Positions 57,511-64,000 of a stretch of DNA of 64,000 nucleotides are shown one piece after another. Under the pieces are notes generated by a model, which ran no database searches, had not been told where the DNA came from, and saw nothing but the letters and a program-made list of their open reading frames with translations. A program made the position numbers and the translations under genes. Source of the DNA: Atopomonas sediminilitoris (GTDB taxonomy: Bacteria; Pseudomonadota; Gammaproteobacteria; Pseudomonadales; Pseudomonadaceae); the NCBI RefSeq assembly GCF_022601735.1, contig NZ_JAKUMM010000002.1, positions 62,001 to 126,000 on the forward strand, in the 5' to 3' direction. How positions within the stretch are numbered: position 1 is the stretch's first letter; the number at the start of each line of letters is the position of its first letter.

Positions 57511-60500
57511 ATGGGTGATCGACACGATTATGTCGCCCTGGAGTGGGTCAAAGGCGAAATAGGGGAAACCCTAAAACAAGCTCGCCAGGCCCTCGAAGCC
57601 TTTGTCGAAAATCCGCAGGATTCGACCCGTCTGCAATTTGCGCAGAGCTATATCCACCAAGTGGTGGGTACGTTGCAAATGGTCGAGTTCTTTGGTGCAG
57701 CGTTGCTGGCTGAAGAAATGGAGCAGCTGGCCGAAGCTTTGGCTGGCAGCACCGTGAGCAACCAAAACGAAGCGCTTGAAGTGCTGATGCAGGCCATTCT
57801 GCAGCTGCCGGCTTATCTTGACCGCATCCAAGCGGCGCGCCGTGATTTGCCATTGGTGCTGTTGCCGCTGCTTAACGACATTCGCGCGGCGCGTGGCGAT
57901 AAGCTGCTGTCGGAAACCAGTTTGTTCTCACCGGATATGGGTGGACAGGCTGACGAGGTCAGCGCTGAGCAATTGGCCGGTCGCAATACTCCAGAAATCC
58001 CCGCCTTGTTACGCAAGCTGCGCCAGACCTACCAACTGGCCTTGGTCGGCGTCATGCGTAATCAGGACTTGGTCACTAACTTGAGCTACTTGGCGCGCGT
58101 CTTTGCGCGGCTTGAGTCGCTGTGCCAAGACACGCCACTGAATAACTTATGGTCGATTGGCTCGGGTTTAGTCGAAGGCTTGGCCAATGCCAGCATCGCG
58201 CAAGGCGCGACGGTGCGTACCTTATTGCGCCAAGTCGACCGTGAACTTAAGCGTTTGGTCGAGCAAGGCGTGGACGGCATGAACCAAGCGGCGCCCGCCG
58301 ACTTGGTCAAGAACCTGCTGTTTTACATTGCCAAAAGCCCGGCCGCGTCCCCGCGTATCGGTGAGCTAAAGCGCAAGTTCCGTCTTGATGAAGCCTTGCC
58401 TGACGATGCGTTAGTGGATCAAGAGCGTGCCAAGCTGGCCGGCCCTGACCGCGATGCCATGCGCTCCGTGGTGACTGCGCTGTGCGAAGAATTGGTGCGG
58501 GTAAAAGACAGTCTTGATCTGTTTGTGCGTAGCGATCGCAGCAACCTCGCCGACCTCGATAACTTGCAACTGCCGCTCAAGCAGGTCGCCGATACCTTGG
58601 CTGTGCTGGGCTTTACGCAGCCGCGTAAGGTGTTACAAGACCAGCTGGAAGCGCTTAGCGAGTTGGCGCAAAGCAAACATCGTGTCAGCGATGCTGCGCT
58701 GATGGATGTGGCCGGTGCGCTGCTGTATGTCGAAGCGACCCTGACCGGCATGGCCGGGCAGAACGATGACGCTATGGATGAAACCAGCGTCATGCCATCG
58801 GCCGACATTGCCCAAGTTCACCGCGTGGTGCTCAAAGAAGCCCGTAACGGGTTGGAGCAGGGTAAAGACGCGATCATTGAGTTCATTGCTTCGCAGTGGA
58901 ATCACGAACACCTAGAGAAAGTTCCGCCGCTGCTGGCGCAAGTGCGCGGCGGCTTGAGCATGATCCCGTTGGATCGTGCCGCTGGTTTGCTGGCAAACGC
59001 CAGTCGCTATATTCAAGAGCAATTGTTGGTTAGCCGTGGCGTGCCGAACTGGCAGAGCCTCGATACCCTCGCCGATGCCATCACCGCGATTGAGTACTAT
59101 CTGGAGCGCTTGGTCGAAGACCAAGGTGCCAGCGGTGAAATGATTCTGGACGTGGCTGCCGAAAGCTTGGCCGCACTGGGTTATCCGCTCGACAGCCCCG
59201 CCGAGGCTGCAGAAGAGGTCAGCGAAGAAGCCAGCGAAGAGGTGGCCTTTGCGCCAGAGACTGAAGAAAGCAGTCTGTTCGATGACTACGAGTCCTCAAG
59301 CGAAGAAGAGCAGCCTTTAGCAGAGCAAGCGCTCGAGAGCGCCGATGAGTCGCTCGATTTCGCGGCGATTGAAAGTATTGAGGCCGATGAGCTTGGCTTG
59401 CCCGCAGAGCCGTTAGACGCAGAACAAACGCTTGCCGCCGATGAGCTGGCGGCGTTAGGCCTAGATGAAGCGGCGGATGAATTGCCGTCGTTTGAAGAAG
59501 AGCTGACGCTCACCGCTGAGCCGACCGAGTCTGACGATGTGCTCAGTGATTTGTTGCCTGAGGTCGATGCTGCAAGCGACAACTCGGCGCAAAGCGAAGC
59601 GACTGCAGAAGAGGCAGAGCAAGAAACTGGCTTTGAACTTAGCGATGACTTTGCTGAGTTAGACACCATGGATGATCTCGGCAGCTTAGATGAGCTCAGT
59701 CTCGATGATCCGGACTTGCCCTTGGTTGAGCTGGACACTGACCCCGTGTGTGCGCCGGCACCGCAGCCTGCAGCCATGAGCATGGCCGAGATCATGGCCG
59801 CGCCCGTACAGGCGATCAATCCACCCGCCGGTGAAGTACCGCCCAGTTTATTGCCGCCCGATCCTGACGAAGAGCCCTTTGATGCTGACTTGGTCGAAGT
59901 GTTTATCGAAGAGGCGGGTGAGGTGTTGGAAACCATCGGCGAATATTTGCCGCGCTGGCTAGCCAACCAAGACGATAGTGACGCGATGACCGAAGTGCGT
60001 CGCGCCTTCCATACCCTCAAAGGCAGCGGTCGCATGGTTCGCGCGCTGATTGTTGGCGAGCTGGCGTGGTCAATCGAAAATCTGCTCAATCGCGTCATCG
60101 ACCGCAGCGTGTCGCCTGCCGCGCCTGTGCAGCAAGTGATTCAGGATGTCGTTGCGCTGTTGCCAGAGTTGGTCGAAGAGTTTGCCAATAACGCACAACG
60201 TCAGCGGGATGATGTTGACCGCTTGGCCGCCACGGCGCATGCCTTGGCGAAAAATCAGCCAGTACCGCAATTTGCCAGTGCCGAAGAGCCAGCTAACGCC
60301 GCGCAAGCTAACGCTGCCGAGAGCACTGAGCTCGAGGAAGAAAGCGACTTATCAGCAGAGATTGGCGCGCTAGTGGATGAGCCGCTGGACTTATCTGAAT
60401 TAGACGCACTGGATCTTGGCGATGACCTCGCCGATGAGCCAAACAGCGCGTTGCCAGAGCAGCCGGACGAACAAGCCGCTGCACCTGACGCCGAGGCGCC

Positions 60501-63500
60501 TGTTAGCGAACAAGCCCTAGAAGATATGGGGCTCGACCCGCAGTTGCTGGAGATTTTCAGCAACGAGGCCGAAGGTCACCTCGATGATCTGGCCAGCTTC
60601 GTGGCGGAGTGCAACGAATTGCTGCCGCGCAGTGTCAATGATGCCCTGCAGCGCTCTTTGCATACGCTCAAGGGTAGCGCCCACATGGCCGGCATTACCC
60701 CAGTGGCCGATATTGCCAGTCCGCTGGAGAAGATGGTCAAAGAGTTCAAGAACAGCCTGATCAAGGTTGATCGAGACGTCGCGGATTGCTTGGATGCCAG
60801 CGAGCGCATGATGCGCCGTGGCTTGGCGCAGTTGACCACGACACCATTGCAGCCGTTAGAAGGGTGCGATGAGCTGGTCGCGGAAATCCATCGCCTGCAT
60901 GAGCAGCGCATGCAGCACAGCGAAGCCAACCTTGTCAGCGAAGGCGGCGAGGTGCGTGACCCACAGATGATCAGCATCTTCTTGGCAGAAGGGATGGATA
61001 TTCTGCTGGATGCCGATGAGCTGTTGGCGCATTGGCAAGCGCATCCGGGCGAGCGCCGTGAACTCAATACCCTGATTAACGAGTTAGAAACCTTAGCGCG
61101 TGGCGCTGAGATGGCGGAACTGGAGCCGATTGAGGCGCTATCAGAAGCGCTGCTCGCGGTGTATCAGGGCGTCGATAGCGGTCGAGTGTTGGCGGATGAG
61201 GACTTCTTCCGCATCGCCACCGATGCTCACGAACACCTGATTGCGATGATGGATCAAGTGGCCGCCGGTCTTCAGGTAACGCCGCAGCCAGAGCAAGTCT
61301 CGGCGCTGCAGCAGTTGCTACAAGACAGTGCGCCGTCGTCAGCGGTCGAAGCTGAAGCCACTGCGCTTGCTAGCGAGCCTGCTGAGCCGGAGCCAGCGCT
61401 AGCAATCGACGCGCAAGTGCCAGTCGCTAAAACACAAGCGCCAGCGGATGACCGCATTGAGTTGGGTGATCTTGACATTGAAATGGTCGAGATCTTCCTC
61501 GAAGAAGCGCTGGATATCTTAGAAAGCACTGGGCAAAGCCTAGAGCGCTGGCTAGCTGAGCCGAACAACACCAGCGTGTTGGCGGCCTTGCAGCGAGATC
61601 TGCACACCCTTAAGGGCGGTGCACGCATGGCGGGCATTGCCCCCATTGGCGATCTTGGCCATGAGCTCGAGACCCTTTACGAAGGCTTAGTGGATGGGCG
61701 TTTCCATTACGCGCCAGCGTTAGCCCAGTTGCTGCATGCCTGTCACGACGGTCTAGCGCAGCAGCTCGATCAACTGCAAGCCGCTCAGCCGCTGCGTAAT
61801 CCGGCACCGCTGATTGCAGCGATTAAAGCCTTTCGCCAAGGCGGCAGTATTGAAACGCTAGAGCAGCCTGAGCTTGAGCTGGATGACGCTGTGGCCGCGG
61901 TTGACGTCGATGCACCGGCTGAACTGCCCGCTATCGACGTGGACGAAGAGCCTTTTGCTGAGCTTGAGCATGCTCTTGAGCAAGAGTCGCTATCCAGCGC
62001 CTTGCCTGAGATTGAATTAGAAGAGTCATTGGACTTTGCTGCCGAAGCCGAAGCCGAAGCCGAAGCCGAAGCCGAGATTATCGAGCCGGCCCCTGTTAGC
62101 GCTGGGTTTGCCGATGATGAGTTGGTGCAAATCTTCCTCGAAGAAGCGTTCGACATCATGGACAGCGCGGGTAACTCCCTGCAGCGCTGGTTAGCTGAAG
62201 TCGGTAACACCCTTGAGGTTGAAAGCCTGCAGCGCGATTTGCATACGCTTAAAGGGGGCGCGCGCATGGCTGAAATTGCCCCTGTCGGCGATTTGGCCCA
62301 TGAGCTGGAGTATCTCTACGAAGGGTTATGCGGCGGTCGCTTCAAGCCGGATCAGGGTCTGTTTACGCTGCTGCATGCATGTCATGACAGCCTGCAAGAC
62401 ATGCTCGAAGCGGTACGTGACGGCCGTGAAGTGGCTGATGGTCATGCCTTGCTTGAGCAAATCCGTCACTACCGTGCCAATCCAGGTAGTCAACAGTCGT
62501 CACCGCAGGCGGTCAGTATCAGTCCTGTGGATGAGGCAGAGGCCGATGCTGCGCTCAATGCGGAAGACAGCGAAATTCTCGAGATTTTCCTCGAAGAAGC
62601 CGTCGATCTGCTGGATGAGCTGGAAGAAAGTGTTCACCAAGGTGAGCAGGATCTGAATAACGACGCGCCGATCGACACTATTCTGCGCGTGTTGCACACC
62701 CTCAAAGGGGGGGCGCGCTTGGCTGGCCAGCGTGAGCTGGGCAACCTGACCCATGATCTTGAGCAGCACTTGATTGAAGGTCAGCGCAACGGTTTACCGC
62801 TACCGCGCAGCCTGTATGAAGACACCTTCCATGCCTACCAAGGCATGCGCGCGGCGGTTGATGCGCTGCAGGGGCGCTTGCAGGCATTGCCTGTCGCTGA
62901 ACCTGAAGCAGTCGTTGAGGTCAGCGATACCCCGTCGGCACCGATGCCGACACCCAGTGCGGCCAACTTGAATGGTTTGTCGCCCTTGATGGTGTCGCCT
63001 AACCAGCAAGGCCAGCGTGAAGCCAAGGTGTTGCCGTTCGTGCGCAAAGCGCTGGAGGCGGCCCAGCAGGACGCAGGCCAGCGTGGCCCGCAAGAAATGG
63101 TCAAGGTGCCGGCCGAATTGCTCGAGGGCATGGTCAACCTCGCCGGTGAAACTTCGATTTTCCGTGGCCGCGTTGAACAGCAGGTGAGTGACTTCGGTTT
63201 CACCTTGAATGAAATGGAAGCCACCATTGAGCGTGTGCGCGACCAGCTGCGCCGTCTGGATACTGAAACGCAGGCACAAATCCTCTCGCGTTACCAAGAG
63301 GAAGCCGAGCGCGAAGGCTATGAAGACTTCGACCCGCTGGAAATGGACCGCTACTCTCAGTTGCAGCAGCTTTCGCGCGCACTGTTCGAGTCAGCGTCCG
63401 ACTTGCACGACTTGAAAGAAACCTTGTCCGGCAAGAGCCGCGATGCGGAAACCTTGCTGGTCCAGCAGGCGCGGGTTAACACCGAGCTGCAAGAAGGCTT

Positions 63501-64000
63501 GATGCGTACGCGCATGGTGCCGTTTGACCGCTTGATTCCGCGCCTGCGTCGTATCGTGCGCCAAGTGGCGGGTGAACTAGGCAAGCAGGTTGAGTTCCAC
63601 GTCGGCAACGCCGAAGGGGAAATGGACCGTACGGTGCTGGAACGCATTGTTGCGCCACTCGAGCACATGCTGCGTAACGCCGTCGACCACGGTATCGAAA
63701 GCGTCGAGCAGCGTCGCGCCAGCGGTAAAGGTGAAGTGGGTAATATCCGCCTGCACCTGAGCCGTGAAGGTGGCGACATCGTGCTGCACTTAAGCGATGA
63801 CGGTGCTGGCATTAAGCTCGATGCCGTGCGCCGCAAGGCCATTGATCGTGGCTTGATGGATAACGACTCAGACCTCACCGATCAAGAAGTGCTGCAGTTT
63901 ATTTTGGAGGCAGGCTTCTCTACCGCCGAAAAAGTCACCCAGATCTCTGGCCGTGGCGTCGGTATGGACGTGGTCAACTCCGAGGTGAAACAGCTCGGCG
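57511..64000 (+). CDS. chpA: ChpA, multi-domain CheA-type hybrid kinase (3' end cut by window)
   Basis: The open frame from ATG 57511 (GGAG five bases before) runs 2163 codons to the window edge without a stop. Eight Xpt-like modules can be recognised. Six have the His: His49 (HQVVGTLQM), His834, His1051, His1365, His1578 and His1729 (all HTLKG). Two have the fold sequence but lack it: Ala476 (AQVRGGLSMIPL) and Glu1193 (ETLARGAEM). Long acidic Ala/Glu/Ser linkers join them. From about residue 1860 comes the CheA part: dimerisation region, then the ATPase with N box (LRNAVDHGIE), G1 (DDGAGI), F box (AGFSTAEK) and G2 (GRGVGMDVV). CheW and receiver parts are expected beyond 64000. P. aeruginosa ChpA is 2472 aa. 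Confidence 0.95.
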   Translation, partial: MGDRHDYVALEWVKGEIGETLKQARQALEAFVENPQDSTRLQFAQSYIHQVVGTLQMVEFFGAALLAEEMEQLAEALAGSTVSNQNEALEVLMQAILQLPAYLDRIQAARRDLPLVLLPLLNDIRAARGDKLLSETSLFSPDMGGQADEVSAEQLAGRNTPEIPALLRKLRQTYQLALVGVMRNQDLVTNLSYLARVFARLESLCQDTPLNNLWSIGSGLVEGLANASIAQGATVRTLLRQVDRELKRLVEQGVDGMNQAAPADLVKNLLFYIAKSPAASPRIGELKRKFRLDEALPDDALVDQERAKLAGPDRDAMRSVVTALCEELVRVKDSLDLFVRSDRSNLADLDNLQLPLKQVADTLAVLGFTQPRKVLQDQLEALSELAQSKHRVSDAALMDVAGALLYVEATLTGMAGQNDDAMDETSVMPSADIAQVHRVVLKEARNGLEQGKDAIIEFIASQWNHEHLEKVPPLLAQVRGGLSMIPLDRAAGLLANASRYIQEQLLVSRGVPNWQSLDTLADAITAIEYYLERLVEDQGASGEMILDVAAESLAALGYPLDSPAEAAEEVSEEASEEVAFAPETEESSLFDDYESSSEEEQPLAEQALESADESLDFAAIESIEADELGLPAEPLDAEQTLAADELAALGLDEAADELPSFEEELTLTAEPTESDDVLSDLLPEVDAASDNSAQSEATAEEAEQETGFELSDDFAELDTMDDLGSLDELSLDDPDLPLVELDTDPVCAPAPQPAAMSMAEIMAAPVQAINPPAGEVPPSLLPPDPDEEPFDADLVEVFIEEAGEVLETIGEYLPRWLANQDDSDAMTEVRRAFHTLKGSGRMVRALIVGELAWSIENLLNRVIDRSVSPAAPVQQVIQDVVALLPELVEEFANNAQRQRDDVDRLAATAHALAKNQPVPQFASAEEPANAAQANAAESTELEEESDLSAEIGALVDEPLDLSELDALDLGDDLADEPNSALPEQPDEQAAAPDAEAPVSEQALEDMGLDPQLLEIFSNEAEGHLDDLASFVAECNELLPRSVNDALQRSLHTLKGSAHMAGITPVADIASPLEKMVKEFKNSLIKVDRDVADCLDASERMMRRGLAQLTTTPLQPLEGCDELVAEIHRLHEQRMQHSEANLVSEGGEVRDPQMISIFLAEGMDILLDADELLAHWQAHPGERRELNTLINELETLARGAEMAELEPIEALSEALLAVYQGVDSGRVLADEDFFRIATDAHEHLIAMMDQVAAGLQVTPQPEQVSALQQLLQDSAPSSAVEAEATALASEPAEPEPALAIDAQVPVAKTQAPADDRIELGDLDIEMVEIFLEEALDILESTGQSLERWLAEPNNTSVLAALQRDLHTLKGGARMAGIAPIGDLGHELETLYEGLVDGRFHYAPALAQLLHACHDGLAQQLDQLQAAQPLRNPAPLIAAIKAFRQGGSIETLEQPELELDDAVAAVDVDAPAELPAIDVDEEPFAELEHALEQESLSSALPEIELEESLDFAAEAEAEAEAEAEIIEPAPVSAGFADDELVQIFLEEAFDIMDSAGNSLQRWLAEVGNTLEVESLQRDLHTLKGGARMAEIAPVGDLAHELEYLYEGLCGGRFKPDQGLFTLLHACHDSLQDMLEAVRDGREVADGHALLEQIRHYRANPGSQQSSPQAVSISPVDEAEADAALNAEDSEILEIFLEEAVDLLDELEESVHQGEQDLNNDAPIDTILRVLHTLKGGARLAGQRELGNLTHDLEQHLIEGQRNGLPLPRSLYEDTFHAYQGMRAAVDALQGRLQALPVAEPEAVVEVSDTPSAPMPTPSAANLNGLSPLMVSPNQQGQREAKVLPFVRKALEAAQQDAGQRGPQEMVKVPAELLEGMVNLAGETSIFRGRVEQQVSDFGFTLNEMEATIERVRDQLRRLDTETQAQILSRYQEEAEREGYEDFDPLEMDRYSQLQQLSRALFESASDLHDLKETLSGKSRDAETLLVQQARVNTELQEGLMRTRMVPFDRLIPRLRRIVRQVAGELGKQVEFHVGNAEGEMDRTVLERIVAPLEHMLRNAVDHGIESVEQRRASGKGEVGNIRLHLSREGGDIVLHLSDDGAGIKLDAVRRKAIDRGLMDNDSDLTDQEVLQFILEAGFSTAEKVTQISGRGVGMDVVNSEVKQLG
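62041..62076 (+). repeat. Hexanucleotide repeat inside chpA
   Basis: Five exact GCCGAA units plus GCCGAG encode an Ala-Glu ladder in the acidic linker between the His1365 and His1578 modules. Unit gain or loss keeps the reading frame, so linker length could vary between strains. Confidence 0.85.

Noticed and set aside
59286..60098. 270-codon Ser-rich minus-strand frame opposite chpA
   Set aside because: It mirrors the Glu/Ala/Asp-rich linker of ChpA, whose GAA/GAG/GAT and GCN codons read as Ser and Arg on the other strand.
62041..62076. CRISPR-like or regulatory direct repeat
   Set aside because: The repeat is a six-base coding microsatellite inside chpA without spacers; no CRISPR array exists in the window.

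Overview
The window is a gene-dense (about 60% GC by eye) bacterial chromosome segment whose gene content and order are those of the Pseudomonadaceae. The markers are long AlgC, Crc, the acidic RNA-polymerase factor SutA, the inactive dihydroorotase PyrC' next to PyrB, and the pilGHIJK-chpA twitching-motility cluster. No tRNA, rRNA, CRISPR array or insertion sequence is visible. A single integron-type gene cassette is present.

Layout. (1) 0.1-6.9 kb: patatin-like lipoprotein, ubiA/ubiC (ubiquinone), rubredoxin and its reductase, an HU-type protein, a small SCP2-like protein, a secreted protein and a LysE-type exporter. (2) 6.89-7.52 kb: an AT-richer cassette with an isochorismatase-fold gene and an attC site. 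(3) 7.5-17.2 kb: HDOD protein, cytochrome c, recG, oxyR, an epimerase, then gmk-rpoZ-spoT-ridA. (4) 17.3-23.6 kb: an envelope-modification block (phosphoethanolamine transferase, diacylglycerol kinase, a ColRS-like two-component system, an LtaS/OpgB-like transferase) lying between gmk and yicC. Two matching ColR-like boxes sit about 72 bp upstream of both target transcription units. (5) 23.6-43.5 kb: housekeeping genes yicC, rph, crc, pyrE, argB, algC, dut, coaBC, radC, rpmB-rpmG, rep, two c-di-GMP genes, a MATE pump, comM and ubiK. (6) 43.6-46.8 kb: nitrogen block with a sigma-54/NtrC-type control region, glnK, amtB, a YjbQ protein and sutA. (7) 47.0-52.9 kb: pyrC'-pyrB-pyrR-ruvX-yqgE-tonB-gshB on the minus strand. 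(8) 53.0-64.0 kb: pilG, pilH, pilI, pilJ, pilK and chpA, the last cut by the window edge.

Functional logic. In the envelope block, transferases using phosphatidylethanolamine or phosphatidylglycerol as donors release diacylglycerol, which DgkA returns to phosphatidate; a shared regulator would keep supply and recycling in step. GlnK and AmtB form the usual PII/ammonium-channel pair. PilG-ChpA form the chemosensory system that controls type IV pili and cAMP. From memory of the P. aeruginosa PAO1 map, everything up to sutA resembles the PA53xx-PA5285 neighbourhood and everything from pyrC' on resembles PA0401-PA0413. The joint near 46.8-47.0 kb is therefore probably a rearrangement around the replication origin relative to that species.

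Most notable: the lone cassette with its attC, the paired ColR-like boxes, the two ChpA phosphotransfer-like domains with Ala and Glu at the His position, and a possible relic of an older amtB start between glnK and the present amtB.
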